Shown here: in pieces, positions 9,490-18,725 of the stretch
Layout: each line of letters starts with the position of its first letter
Numbering within the stretch: the stretch's first letter is position 1
Assembly (NCBI GenBank): GCA_947475735.1
Contig: CANJLQ010000004.1
Location: forward strand, 62,001 to 126,000
Direction: 5' to 3'
DNA from: Caulobacteraceae bacterium
GTDB taxonomy: Bacteria > Pseudomonadota > Alphaproteobacteria > Caulobacterales > Caulobacteraceae
Length of the DNA: 64,000 bases
The notes under the pieces: model-generated
Databases searched by the model: none
What the model was told of the DNA's origin: nothing
Seen by the model: the letters and a program-made list of their open reading frames with translations, nothing else
Made by a program: the position numbers and the translations under genes

Positions 9490-10999
9490 TCCGTTCGCAC
9501 AGGCCACGGGGCCCCTCGCCCTCATCCTGAAGACGGCGCGGGGCGCGGTGATCCATGCCCTGAACCCGGCCGCGCGCGCCGTGGGGCTCAGCCGAGGCCA
9601 GACCCAGGCCGACGCGCTCGCCATGATCCCCACTCTGGACTGCCACCCCGCCGACCCGGAAGCCGACGCCAGGGCGCTTCAGGCCTTGGCCGTCTGGGCC
9701 GAGCGGTGGTCGCCCTCCGTCAGCGTCGATGCATCCGACGGCGGGCTGGAAGGCCTGTTCCTCGACGTCACGGGTGCCGCCCATCTGTTCGGGGGCGAGG
9801 CGGCCCTGATCGCCCAGATCGAGCGGCGGCTGAGGCACGCCGGGGCTCGCGCCCGCGCGGCCATCGCACCCACAACCGGCGCGGCTTGGGCCTTGGCACG
9901 ATGGGGAACCACGACGCAGATCGCGGGCGAGGACGTGCGGGCCCTGCTGGCCCCCCTGCCGGTCGAGGCCCTGCGGATCGACACCGCGACCCTGCGTCAG
10001 GCACGGCGGTTCGGGCTCAAGACCATAGGCGACCTCTATCCCATGCCGCGCAGCGGTCTGGCCCGACGCTTCCGCGACGGCGACGGGGCCAGCCTGGTCC
10101 GACGGCTGGACCAGGCCCTGGGACTGACGGCGGAGGCTTTGGTGCCCGTGCGCGCGCCGGCGAAGTATCGCGGCTGGGAGGCCTATGCCGAGCCCCTGAC
10201 CGACACGGCCGGGATCGAGGCGCGGCTGCCGGGTCTCGCCGAGGCCCTGTCCCGGTCGCTGGAACGCGACGGTCAGGGGGCGCGGGTCCTGACCCTGACA
10301 GCGTTCCGCGTCGACGGGCGGACGACAGACGTGTCGGTCCGCATGGGCCGCGCCTCGCGCGACGCCGCCGTCTGGCTGAGGCTGTTCCGAGAGACCGGCA
10401 TCGACCGCATCGACCCCGGTTTCGGCATCGACGCCCTGATGCTGTCGGCCGACGTCGCCGAGCCGTTGGCCGCGCATCAGGTCGAGATCGGCGACGAGAC
10501 CGCCGCGCGTCAGGCCGAGGGGTTGGCCGCCCTGATCGACCGTCTGTCGGCGCGCCTGGGCGAGGACGCGGTGCGGGTCGCCTCGCCGGCCGGATCGTGG
10601 CTGCCCGAGCGGGCCGAACGCTGGCGACCGGCGCTGGCCAAGGCCCCGCCCGCGCCCGAGGGCCCGCTGGAGCACGATCGCGCCCGGCCTCTGATGCTGC
10701 TGGATCCGCCCGAGCCGGTGGAGGCCATCGCCGAACTGCCCGACGGGGCCCCCGCCCGCTTTACCTGGCGGCGCGTATCCCGGCGCGTCTCGCGCGCCGA
10801 CGGGCCCGAGCGCCTGTCGCCGGAATGGTGGCGGCCCGCCACGGGTGGCCGGGCGGGGCGCACGCGCGACTACTACCGCATCGAGGATGACCAGGGCCTG
10901 CGCTACTGGCTGTTCCGCGAGGGCCTGTATGGCCCCGAATACACCGGCGCCCCCGACGAACGCCCGCCGTCGTGGTGGATGCACGGGATGTTCCCGTGA
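9407..10999 (+). CDS. imuB: ImuB, inactive Y-family polymerase homologue
   Basis: A 530-residue DinB-related protein that bridges the beta clamp to DnaE2 in translesion synthesis. The N-terminus (MRRIVSVWLIDWPVTVMAR) lacks the acidic metal-binding residues of true Y-family polymerases, as expected for ImuB. DASDGGLEGLFLDVTGAAHLFGG and the little-finger region are recognisable. The start lies inside imuA (83-base overlap) but gives the standard family N-terminus. The stop overlaps a GTG (GTGA), coupling it to dnaE2. Confidence 0.93.
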   Translation: MRRIVSVWLIDWPVTVMARSAGPLAPPDPFAQATGPLALILKTARGAVIHALNPAARAVGLSRGQTQADALAMIPTLDCHPADPEADARALQALAVWAERWSPSVSVDASDGGLEGLFLDVTGAAHLFGGEAALIAQIERRLRHAGARARAAIAPTTGAAWALARWGTTTQIAGEDVRALLAPLPVEALRIDTATLRQARRFGLKTIGDLYPMPRSGLARRFRDGDGASLVRRLDQALGLTAEALVPVRAPAKYRGWEAYAEPLTDTAGIEARLPGLAEALSRSLERDGQGARVLTLTAFRVDGRTTDVSVRMGRASRDAAVWLRLFRETGIDRIDPGFGIDALMLSADVAEPLAAHQVEIGDETAARQAEGLAALIDRLSARLGEDAVRVASPAGSWLPERAERWRPALAKAPPAPEGPLEHDRARPLMLLDPPEPVEAIAELPDGAPARFTWRRVSRRVSRADGPERLSPEWWRPATGGRAGRTRDYYRIEDDQGLRYWLFREGLYGPEYTGAPDERPPSWWMHGMFP

Positions 11000-13900
11000 C
11001 GGGCTGGTCCCACCCTGACTGGTCCGGCGAGTACGCCGAGCTCGGCGCCATGACCAACTTCAGCTTCCTTGAGGGGGCGTCGCATCCCGGCGAGCTGATG
11101 ATGCAGGCCCGCGCCCTGGGATTGTCGGCCGTGGGGGTGGCGGATCGAAACACCTTGGCCGGCATGGTCCGCGCCCTGATTGGGGCCGAGGACCATGACG
11201 TGCGGCTGGTGGTCGGGGTGCGACTGGGGTTCACCGACGGGACCGAGTTGATCGTCTTCCCCCGGGACCGCGCCGCCTACGGCCGCCTGTGCCGGCTGTT
11301 GACGCTGGGCAAGAGCGAGGCGGTGCCGGTGGAGGCCGGCGTCTCTCCCCCGTCGCCTTCGGCGATGGGGGAGTGGCACGGCGCGCCTTCGCGCCGTGAC
11401 GAGGGGGGCGAGGCGGTGGTGGACCTGGGGGCCTATCGCCGCGAGCGGGGTCTGACCCAAGACGGCACCGTCCCCTCGCCCCCTCCATCAGTTCGCCAAG
11501 CAGCGAACTGCCTTGAGGGTCGGCTCGTATACGAGCCGACCGCAAGCCCCATCGCCCAAGCGGGCGACGGGGAGGACACAGAAGACCGCATCACCAAGGG
11601 CGAGACCCGGCTGACGTTCGATCAGGCCGTCGCCTTCGGGCAGAGCATGATCGCGCTCGCCGTCGCGCCGGAAACACCAGACGCCGCCTTCGAGGCCCGG
11701 CTGCGGGCCTGGCGCGCCGCCTGGCCCGACACCCTGTATCTGGCCGCCCAACCCCTGTGGCGCGGGGGGGACCGGGCGCGGCTGAACCGGCTGGCGGCCA
11801 TGGCGGAGCGGACGGGCGCGCCGCTCATCGCAACCAATGCGGTCCTGTATCACCACCCCGAGCGGCGCATGCTGCAGGACGTCCTGACCTGCATCCGCGA
11901 GAAGACGACCATCGACGCCGCCGCCCTGCGGCTCCAGGCCAATGCGGAACGATACCTGAAGCCTCCGAAACAGATGGCGCGCCTGTTCCGGGGCCACGAG
12001 GCGGCGCTGGAGCGGACGATGGAGGTGGCGCGCGCCTGCACCTTCTCCCTGCGCGAACTCAGCTATCAGTACCCGGACGAACCGGTACCGCCCGGCTGGT
12101 CGCCGCAGCGGTGGCTGATCCGGCTGACGTTTCAGGGCGCGCGGCGGGCCTTTCCCGACGGAGTCTCGGCCAAGGTGCGCCAGACCATCGTCAAGGAACT
12201 GCGGCTGGTGCGAGAGCTGAACTACGCCCCCTATTTCCTGACCGTGAACGACATCGTCGCCTGGGCGCGGCATCCCGATCGCGACATTCTGTGTCAGGGG
12301 CGGGGATCGGCGGCGAACTCGGTGATCTGCTTTTGCCTGGGCGTCACCAACGTCGATCCGACCAGCCAGGACATGCTGATCGAGCGGTTCATCTCGTCCG
12401 AACGCTCCGAGCCACCCGACATCGACGTCGACTTCGAGCACGAGCGGCGCGAGGAGGTGATGCAGTACGTCTATCGCCGCTATGGCCGCGACCGGGCGGG
12501 CATCGTCGCCACCATCATCCACTATCGGCCGCGCTCGGCCATCCGCGACGTGGGCAAGGCGCTGGGCCTGACCGAGGACGTGACCGCGCGCCTGGCCGAC
12601 ACCGTCTGGGGCTCCTACGGGGCCGAGGTGAAGGACGAGCACGTCGACCGGGCGGGCGTGCGCCGCGACGACCCGCGCATGAAGCTGGCGCTGGATCTGA
12701 CCGCTGAGCTGATCCAGTTCCCCCGCCATCTGTCCCAGCACGTCGGCGGCTTCGTGCTGAGCCAGGAGCCGCTGTGCGAGATCGTGCCCATCGGCAATGC
12801 GGCCATGGCGGACCGGACCTTCATCGAATGGGACAAGGACGACATCGATCATCTGAAGCTGATGAAGGTCGATGTACTGGCGCTGGGCATGCTGACGGCG
12901 CTGAAGCGGGCGTTCCGGATGATCGAGGCGGACTATGGCCGGTCGCTGACCCTGGCCACCGTCCCGCGCGAGGTGCCCGAGGTGTACCGGATGCTGCAGA
13001 AGGGCGACTCGCTGGGCGTCTTCCAGGTCGAAAGCCGGGCGCAGATGGCCATGCTGCCGCGTCTGAGACCCGCCGTGTTCTACGACCTTGTGGTCCAGGT
13101 GGCGATCGTGCGGCCCGGTCCGATCCAGGGCGACATGGTCCATCCCTATCTGAAGCGCCGCGCCGAGCGGATGGCGGCGGAAGCCGCGGGCGTCCCCTTC
13201 GACATCGACTATCCGCACCCGGCGGCCGAATACGGCAGTCCCGACGAACTGCGGCTGATCCTGCACAAGACCCTGGGCGTGCCCCTGTTTCAGGAACAGG
13301 CCATGCGCATCGCCATGGACGCGGCCAAGTTCACCGGCAACGAGGCCAATGGCCTGCGCCGCGCCATGGCCACCTTCCGCCACATGGGCACGATCGGCCA
13401 TTACGAGACCATGATGGTCGGCCGGATGATCGACCGGGGCTACGATCCCGAGTTCGCCCAGAGGTGCTTCGCCCAGATCAAGGGGTTTGGCGAATACGGC
13501 TTTCCCGAGAGCCACGCCTGTTCATTCGCCCACCTGGTCTACATCTCGTCCTGGGTGAAATGCTTCTATCCGGACGTGTTCACCGCCTCGCTGCTGAACA
13601 GCCAGCCGATGGGCTTCTATGCCCCGGCGCAGCTGGTCCGTGACGCACGCGAGCACGGGGTCGAGGTGCGCCACCCCGACGTCAACGCCAGCGGCTGGGA
13701 CGCCCATCTGGAACCCAGGCCGGGAGAGGCGCAGCACGCCCTGCGGCTGGGGATGCGCTCCATCGACGGCTTTCGCGAAGTCTGGGCCGAAGCGATCGTC
13801 GCGGCCCGCGCCGTCGCCCCGTTCCGCGATCTGGAGGATCTGCGCCGCCGCGCCGCCCTGCCGCCTGCGGCGCTGGACCGGCTGGCGGAGGCCGACGCCT

Positions 13901-14529
13901 ATGGCTCGCTGGATCTGTCGCGGCGTCAGGGGATGTGGGCGGCCAAGGGCGCTCCCCTGGCCTCCAGCGCCCCCCTGTTCGAGGCCATGGGGCTGGACGA
14001 GGCGGACGGGTCGCCCCCCGCCACCCTGCCCCGCCTGACCGAGGCGGAAGAGGTCGTCGGCGACTATCAGTCGATCCGGCTGTCGCTGAAGGGCCACCCC
14101 GTCGCCTATCTGCGCGATCGACTGACCAAGGCGGGGGCCATGACGGCGGAGGCCTATCGCGTGGCCAAGGACAATCGCCGGGTCACGATCGGCGGCGTCG
14201 TCCTGGTGCGGCAACGGCCGGGCTCGGCCAAGGGGGTGGTGTTCCTGACGCTGGAGGACGAGACGGCCGTGGCCAATCTGGTGGTCTGGCCCGATGTGTT
14301 CGAGCGGCTTCGACCCGTGGCGATGGGGGCCCGCATGGTGCTGGCCAAGGGCCGCGTCCAGCGCTCCGAAGAAGGCGTGACCCATCTGGTGGTCGAGGAC
14401 CTGATCGACTGGACGCCGATGCTGGGCGACCTGTCGGCGCAGAGCCAGCCGGGCTCGGCGCACGCCCCCGCGCGGGGGCGCCATCCGAGGGACGTGCGGG
14501 TCCTGCCGGGCTCGCGCGACTTCCACTGA
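10996..14529 (+). CDS. dnaE2: Error-prone DNA polymerase DnaE2 (ImuC)
   Basis: An about 1177-residue C-family polymerase, the catalytic part of the ImuA-ImuB-DnaE2 mutasome. It has an N-terminal PHP domain (YAELGAMTNFSFLEGASHP), QGRGSAANSVICFCLG, the catalytic PPDIDVDFE, LSQHVGGFVL, and a C-terminal OB-fold. GTG at 10996 overlaps the imuB stop and has GGGA seven bases upstream. GTG at 10972 is an alternative. The protein is about 90 residues longer than usual. The excess is a low-complexity block between LTLGK and KGETRLTFDQ (about 11314-11595) encoded by hairpin-rich repeat DNA. Confidence 0.95.
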   Translation: MTGWSHPDWSGEYAELGAMTNFSFLEGASHPGELMMQARALGLSAVGVADRNTLAGMVRALIGAEDHDVRLVVGVRLGFTDGTELIVFPRDRAAYGRLCRLLTLGKSEAVPVEAGVSPPSPSAMGEWHGAPSRRDEGGEAVVDLGAYRRERGLTQDGTVPSPPPSVRQAANCLEGRLVYEPTASPIAQAGDGEDTEDRITKGETRLTFDQAVAFGQSMIALAVAPETPDAAFEARLRAWRAAWPDTLYLAAQPLWRGGDRARLNRLAAMAERTGAPLIATNAVLYHHPERRMLQDVLTCIREKTTIDAAALRLQANAERYLKPPKQMARLFRGHEAALERTMEVARACTFSLRELSYQYPDEPVPPGWSPQRWLIRLTFQGARRAFPDGVSAKVRQTIVKELRLVRELNYAPYFLTVNDIVAWARHPDRDILCQGRGSAANSVICFCLGVTNVDPTSQDMLIERFISSERSEPPDIDVDFEHERREEVMQYVYRRYGRDRAGIVATIIHYRPRSAIRDVGKALGLTEDVTARLADTVWGSYGAEVKDEHVDRAGVRRDDPRMKLALDLTAELIQFPRHLSQHVGGFVLSQEPLCEIVPIGNAAMADRTFIEWDKDDIDHLKLMKVDVLALGMLTALKRAFRMIEADYGRSLTLATVPREVPEVYRMLQKGDSLGVFQVESRAQMAMLPRLRPAVFYDLVVQVAIVRPGPIQGDMVHPYLKRRAERMAAEAAGVPFDIDYPHPAAEYGSPDELRLILHKTLGVPLFQEQAMRIAMDAAKFTGNEANGLRRAMATFRHMGTIGHYETMMVGRMIDRGYDPEFAQRCFAQIKGFGEYGFPESHACSFAHLVYISSWVKCFYPDVFTASLLNSQPMGFYAPAQLVRDAREHGVEVRHPDVNASGWDAHLEPRPGEAQHALRLGMRSIDGFREVWAEAIVAARAVAPFRDLEDLRRRAALPPAALDRLAEADAYGSLDLSRRQGMWAAKGAPLASSAPLFEAMGLDEADGSPPATLPRLTEAEEVVGDYQSIRLSLKGHPVAYLRDRLTKAGAMTAEAYRVAKDNRRVTIGGVVLVRQRPGSAKGVVFLTLEDETAVANLVVWPDVFERLRPVAMGARMVLAKGRVQRSEEGVTHLVVEDLIDWTPMLGDLSAQSQPGSAHAPARGRHPRDVRVLPGSRDFH
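11341..11578. repeat. Hairpin-rich repeat island inserted in frame in dnaE2
   Basis: Outer ends TCTCCCCCGTCGCC and GGCGACGGGGAGGA are inverted. Inside are perfect or near-perfect stems: CACGGCGCG/CGCGCCGTG, CAGTTCGC/GCGAACTG and the palindrome GTCGGCTCGTATACGAGCCGAC. The island keeps the dnaE2 frame open and encodes a Pro/Ser/Glu-rich stretch absent from normal DnaE2. It resembles the composite palindromic elements found between genes elsewhere in this window. Confidence 0.8.
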
Positions 14530-14570
14530 CCTTGCCATCGGCGTTGCGAAGGCCGACATAGCGCCCGCTC

Positions 14571-15095
14571 ATGCCCCAGGTCCGTTTCACCCGCCGGTTT
14601 TCCATGGCCCACCGCCTGCTGGCGGACGCCGGGTCGCGCTGCGCCGTGCCGCACGGCCACAACGAGTTCGTGACCGTGACCCTGGCCACCGACGCCCAGA
14701 TGAACTTCGGCGGATCGAACTACGTCGCCTCGTTCGAGAGCCTGAAGACGCGCTGGCACGGCTTCATCGACCGGGCGGTCGATCATGCGTTCCAGGTCGG
14801 GGCGGCCGACCCCCTGCTGGACTGGTTCAGGACGCACGAGCCGCAACGCCTGGGCCAGGTCATGGTCTTCGACGGCGACCCGACCACCGAAGCCTTCGCC
14901 ATCGCGCTGCGGCGCAAGATCGACGCGATCCTGACGGCCGAGGGTTCGGCCTATCGCTGCATCGAACTGGCGCTGGAAGAGACCCCGACCAACACCATCG
15001 TGGTGGGCGAAACCCTCAGCGCGGCGGAGCGGGGCTGGATGGCTGGAAGCTGGATGGACCGGCCCGACCAGTCGATCAACGACCTGACGCTCTGA
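14571..15095 (+). CDS. 6-pyruvoyl-tetrahydropterin synthase / QueD family protein
   Basis: A 174-residue T-fold enzyme related to 6-carboxytetrahydropterin synthase (queuosine pathway) and PTPS. Zinc-ligand histidines are visible in FSMAHRL and PHGHNEF. The catalytic cysteine is in SRCAVPHGH. VDHAF and a late LEETPTNTI also match the family. It is 40-50 residues longer than typical QueD, mostly in a central insertion. No other queuosine gene is nearby, so QueD itself is not certain. Convergent or coupled partners are absent. The SD is weak. Confidence 0.8.
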   Translation: MPQVRFTRRFSMAHRLLADAGSRCAVPHGHNEFVTVTLATDAQMNFGGSNYVASFESLKTRWHGFIDRAVDHAFQVGAADPLLDWFRTHEPQRLGQVMVFDGDPTTEAFAIALRRKIDAILTAEGSAYRCIELALEETPTNTIVVGETLSAAERGWMAGSWMDRPDQSINDLTL

Positions 15096-15170
15096 GACAC
15101 GACGCCTTCAGCCGCTTGCCTCCCAACGACCCGCCCGCCATTGTCGCACCTAGACCCGCAAGGAGCCCCG

Positions 15171-15869
15171 ATGGCCGAACCCGGCGATCCGAAAGCGCCA
15201 GACGCCCCCCGGCCGGACCCCGATCTGGACGAGGCCGTGGGCTTCGCCTCGTCCGCCTCCCTGGCCGGGCGCCCGCGCGCGGTCGCCCCTCCGCCCGCCG
15301 TGGAACCCCCGCCGGAACCTGAGCTGTTCCCGGAGCCTGAGCCCGAGCCCCGTCCGATCCCGGTCGTCGAGACGCCCGATCCGGTCGCGCCGCCCCCGGC
15401 CCCGGCGCCCGAGCCGATCCTGACCGAAGCGCCGCCCGCCCGGCCCGTGCCTGCGCCCACTGAGCCGACGCCCACCTGGACGCGAGAGACACCGGCCGCG
15501 GCCTATGCCGGGTTCGGCGCCAGAGAGGCCCCGGCTGCGCTGGAAGGCGCCAGCAGCCTGTTCGCCGTCTATGCCCTGATCCTCTTCGCCGTGCCGACGC
15601 TGGGTGTTTCGGCCGCCATCGCCCTGCTGGCCGTCACCGGTCGCGCGGGGCCCAGCGGCGACGTCGCGGCCAGCCATTTCATCTTCCAGCAGCGCACCCT
15701 GTGGGCCGGGGCGGTCGTGGCCCTGGCCGGAGCGATCCTGGTCGTGGTCGGCCTGGGGGTGTTCGTCCTGTTCGTTCTGGCCGTCTGGTTGATCCTTCGG
15801 GGGGCCGCAGGCGTTCTGAAGCTGAAGGCCGGCCGCGCCATGCCCAATCCGCGCGGCTGGCTGATCTGA
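15171..15869 (+). CDS. Proline-rich membrane protein, DUF4870-like
   Basis: About 232 residues. The first 130 are acidic and Pro/Glu-rich (repeated EPEPEP and APAPEP runs), followed by three hydrophobic helices (FAVYALILFAVPTLG, LWAGAVVALAGAILVVVG, VFVLFVLAVWLIL). The C-terminal part resembles its downstream neighbour and the DUF4870 family. ATG at 15171 has AAGGAG nine bases upstream, so the TTG at 15141 is not needed. Likely cotranscribed with the next gene, 13 bases away. Confidence 0.7.
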   Translation: MAEPGDPKAPDAPRPDPDLDEAVGFASSASLAGRPRAVAPPPAVEPPPEPELFPEPEPEPRPIPVVETPDPVAPPPAPAPEPILTEAPPARPVPAPTEPTPTWTRETPAAAYAGFGAREAPAALEGASSLFAVYALILFAVPTLGVSAAIALLAVTGRAGPSGDVAASHFIFQQRTLWAGAVVALAGAILVVVGLGVFVLFVLAVWLILRGAAGVLKLKAGRAMPNPRGWLI

Positions 15870-15882
15870 TCCGGAGCCGCGA

Positions 15883-16263
15883 ATGACCGACACATCCCAG
15901 CCGCGCCTGAACGCCGGCCACGAGGCCGAGGGCAAGCCCGCCGCCCTCATCGCCTGGGGCCTGTACATCCTGTCGATCCCCTCGGCGAACGTCCTGGTCC
16001 TGGTGGGGCTGGTCGTGGCCTATGCCGCGCGCGGATCGGCGACCGGTCTGGCGCGCCAGCACATGGACGCCCAGATCGCGCTGTTCTGGTCGGTCTTCTG
16101 GTGGACCATTGCCTTGTGGATTCTGATCGCCCTGAGCGCCGTGACGATCATCCTGATCCCTCTGGCCATCGTCTTCTGGCTGCTGTGGTTCCTGCTCAGC
16201 GTCTGGTTCACGGTGAAGAGCGTGCTGGGGGTCATCAACCTGCTTCAGGACCGCCCCGCCTGA
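15883..16263 (+). CDS. DUF4870-family membrane protein
   Basis: A 126-residue protein with three transmembrane helices (YILSIPSANVLVLVGLVVAY, SVFWWTIALWILIALSAV, IILIPLAIVFWLLWFLL) and a GLARQHMDAQI segment between the first two. This layout is typical of DUF4870/TMEM-like small proteins of unknown function. It follows a related but longer protein, suggesting duplication or a shared membrane role. Confidence 0.75.
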   Translation: MTDTSQPRLNAGHEAEGKPAALIAWGLYILSIPSANVLVLVGLVVAYAARGSATGLARQHMDAQIALFWSVFWWTIALWILIALSAVTIILIPLAIVFWLLWFLLSVWFTVKSVLGVINLLQDRPA

Positions 16264-16334
16264 GCCCAGGCGTCGCCATACGGAACAGGGGCGTCCACGC
16301 GGGGTTGGCCAAGTCCACGATCCAAGGACCCTCC

Positions 16335-16622
16335 ATGACCGACTTCCGCGACGTCACCGCCAGGAAACGCTATGAGCAGGGCTTCGCCGACGCCGACGGC
16401 ACGGTCCGTTGTGTCTGGGCCGACTATGCCGATCGCGGCGACGTCCGCGCCATCCTGCACGTCGAGGCCGAGCCGGAGTTGCGCGGCGCAGGCGCGTCGG
16501 GACGCTTCATGCAGAGCCTGGCCGATCACGCGCGGCGCGAGGGCCTGCGCCTGACCCCCGTGTGCGGATACGCCGCCGCCTGGTTCCGGCGTCACCCGGA
16601 CCAGGCGGACCTGCTGGCCTAG
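16335..16622 (+). CDS. Small GNAT-like N-acetyltransferase (YjdJ type)
   Basis: A 95-residue protein matching the short GNAT group of the YjdJ/NATD1 kind. It has ILHVEAEPELRGAGASGRFM, which includes the acetyl-CoA-binding R/G-x-x-G loop, and ends LTPVCGYAAAWFRRHPD. The substrate is unknown. ATG at 16335 is set by AAGGA at 16324. Its TAG stop shares the CTAG tetranucleotide with the stop of the convergent SDR gene. Confidence 0.82.
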   Translation: MTDFRDVTARKRYEQGFADADGTVRCVWADYADRGDVRAILHVEAEPELRGAGASGRFMQSLADHARREGLRLTPVCGYAAAWFRRHPDQADLLA

Positions 16623-17605
16623 CCGCCCGCATAGCCCCCGATGATCGGCAGGACCTCGCCGGTGATGAAGCTCGACATCTGGGGCGAGGCCAGGAAGACG
16701 TAGGCGGGCGCGATCTCTTCCGGCTGCGCCGGGCGTTTCATCACGGTCTTGGAGCCGAACTGGGCGACCTTGTCGGCCTGCTGGTCCGCAGGGTTCAGCG
16801 GGGTCCATACCGGACCGGGCGCGACCACGTTCACCCGGATGCCGCGCGGGGCCAGATGGGTTCCCAGCGAGCGGGCGAAGGCATGGATGCCGCCCTTGGT
16901 CAGGGAATAGTCCAGCAGGTTCTCGTTGCCCAGAATGCCCGTGACCGACCCCGTCATCACGATCGACCCGCCCGATTTCATGTGCGGCACGGCCGCCTTC
17001 ACCAGGTTGAAGTAGCCGTAGAGGTTGGTCTTCATCGTCCGGTCGAAATGCTCGAACGTCAGGTCCTCCAGCGCCTCGACGTGCTGCTGGAAGGCGGCAT
17101 TGGGGACGACGACGTCCAGCCGACCGAAGGCCTTGAGGGTTTCGGCCACCGCCATCTCCGAAAAGGCCGGGTCGGCGACGTCGCCCTTCAGCACGAGGGC
17201 GCGGCGACCCTCGGCCTCGACGGCGCGGCGGGCGTCCTCGGCGTCCGCGTCCTCGTCCAGATGGCAAATGGCGACGTCGCAGCCTTCGCGCGCGAACAGC
17301 ACCGCCACGCCCCGGCCGATGCCGGAGTCGCCCCCGGTGATGATGGCCGCGAACCCTTCCAGCTTTCCTGAGCCCTTCCAGAAGGGGGCGTCGTACATCG
17401 GCGCGGGATCCAGCGCGGCCTCGTCGCCGGGCTTTCTCTGATGCTGTTCGGGGAAGGGCGGCTCGGGATAGCGACGGGCCCCGGCCTGGACCGCGCCAGC
17501 ATCTTTATCGCCACCGCCCGATCCGGCCTTGGCGTCGATGCCGGACTGGATATCGCGCTCCTGGTCGGCGGTGTTCTCGGCACGGGCGGTGAAGCGGTCG
17601 TCCAT
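16619..17605 (-). CDS. SDR family oxidoreductase (YghA/YdaD-like)
   Basis: A 328-residue short-chain dehydrogenase with an about 75-residue hydrophilic N-terminal extension, as in YghA and general-stress YdaD proteins. It has the NAD(P) motif TGGDSGIGRG, NAAFQ, the catalytic Ser (MTGSVTG) and YSLTKGG for Tyr/Lys, ending ITGEVLPIIGG. Substrate not known. SD AAAGGAGA precedes the ATG. It runs convergent to the GNAT gene with overlapping stops. Confidence 0.88.
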   Translation of the reverse strand: MDDRFTARAENTADQERDIQSGIDAKAGSGGGDKDAGAVQAGARRYPEPPFPEQHQRKPGDEAALDPAPMYDAPFWKGSGKLEGFAAIITGGDSGIGRGVAVLFAREGCDVAICHLDEDADAEDARRAVEAEGRRALVLKGDVADPAFSEMAVAETLKAFGRLDVVVPNAAFQQHVEALEDLTFEHFDRTMKTNLYGYFNLVKAAVPHMKSGGSIVMTGSVTGILGNENLLDYSLTKGGIHAFARSLGTHLAPRGIRVNVVAPGPVWTPLNPADQQADKVAQFGSKTVMKRPAQPEEIAPAYVFLASPQMSSFITGEVLPIIGGYAGG

Positions 17606-17697
17606 GTTGGGTCTCCTTTGGGCTGTTCCTAAGAAGACGGCGGACCCACGAGGGGTTCCGGGGCATTATGCCGGTCGACGACGCGAGGGAGACCGCG

Positions 17698-18327
17698 ATG
17701 GGACCGATCGAGCTGAACGGGATCACAGAGGCCGCAGGGCCGCTGGGCACCTGGGTGCTGCCCGCTCTGCTGGGGCTGGGCCTGGCGTCGGCCACGGGAC
17801 TGCGGACCTTTCTGCCGCTGCTGATGTTGGCGCTGGCGGCGCGGTTCGGCCTGTTCGGGATCGAGCTGAACGACCGCATGGCCTGGCTGGCGGAGTGGCC
17901 CGCCATAGCCGCCCTGGGCACCGCCGCGGTGGTCGAGTTCACCGGCGACAAGATCCCGGTCGTCGATCACGGCCTGAACGTGCTGGGCGCCTTCACCCGG
18001 CCCGTCGCCGGAGCCGTGGCAGCGGGCAGCGTCTTCGCCGGGGTCGACCCGACGACCGCCGCCATCGCCGGCGTCATCATCGGGGCCCCGACGGCCCTGG
18101 CCTTCAACGCCGCCCAGGGTGGGGCGCGGCTGACCTCCACGGCGACGACCGGGGGCATCGGCAATCCGATCCTGTCCTTCATCGAGGATGTGCTCAGCTT
18201 CACAATGGTGGTGCTGGCGTTCCTGGCCCCGATCCTTGTGCCGGTCGTGATGATCGTGCTGGCGGTGATGCTGTTCCGCCTCGCCAATCGTATCCGTGGA
18301 CGGGCTTCATCGGCCTCGGCGGCCTGA
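17698..18327 (+). CDS. DUF4126 membrane protein
   Basis: About 209 residues with several hydrophobic helices (LPALLGLGLASATGLRTFLPL at the N-terminus, a tail VVLAFLAPILVPVVMIVLAVML). The motifs SATGLRTFLP, EWPAIAALG and the loop VEFTGDKIPVVDH are characteristic of DUF4126, function unknown. AGGGAGA eight bases before the ATG at 17698 favours this start over 17668. It diverges from the SDR gene across a short gap. Confidence 0.82.
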   Translation: MGPIELNGITEAAGPLGTWVLPALLGLGLASATGLRTFLPLLMLALAARFGLFGIELNDRMAWLAEWPAIAALGTAAVVEFTGDKIPVVDHGLNVLGAFTRPVAGAVAAGSVFAGVDPTTAAIAGVIIGAPTALAFNAAQGGARLTSTATTGGIGNPILSFIEDVLSFTMVVLAFLAPILVPVVMIVLAVMLFRLANRIRGRASSASAA

Positions 18328-18330
18328 AGG

Positions 18331-18615
18331 TCAGAACCGGGTCAGGGTCGCGCGCAGGGTCCGGCTGGCGACCGGGGCTTCCTGGCTGAGGCGCCGGGCG
18401 ATGTCCTTGACCGACTGCGGATAGGTGGCTCCGCCAATGGCGATCTCATCGGCCAGAAGCGTCATCCGCTCGATGGCTTCGGCCAGGGCGGTGACGTGGT
18501 CGCGCGTCACCGCCAGCGACTCGGCCTGCAGGGCCCGAACGCGGTCACCATGAGAGGACTCTGCGTCCTCCGATCCGAAGGACGGACGAACGACGGCGAG
18601 TTGCGGTGATGTCAT
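18331..18615 (-). CDS. Small hypothetical protein, tandem paralogue A
   Basis: A 94-residue soluble protein with a predicted helical centre. The segment DRVRALQAESLAVTRDHV and the later GGATYPQSVKDIARRLSQE align with the neighbour at 18726-19031, so the two arose by duplication. GGGGGA lies upstream of the ATG at 18615. The family is not recognised. A regulatory or scaffold role is conceivable but unsupported. The stop lies 3 bases from the convergent DUF4126 stop. Confidence 0.7.
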   Translation of the reverse strand: MTSPQLAVVRPSFGSEDAESSHGDRVRALQAESLAVTRDHVTALAEAIERMTLLADEIAIGGATYPQSVKDIARRLSQEAPVASRTLRATLTRF

Positions 18616-18725
18616 GACAGATTTCCCCCGTCCAACTCCCAGCGCCGGACCATGGAGATTTACGGTTAACGACAACGGCCGGATGCAAGCTCGTCTTGGC
18701 CGCAAAATGGCGTCGGCGGGCGGAT

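Noticed and set aside
11488..13515. 675-residue minus-strand ORF opposite dnaE2
   Set aside because: A shadow of the third-position GC bias. The translation is His/Gln/Arg/Gly-rich with no recognisable family, whereas dnaE2 is unmistakable.
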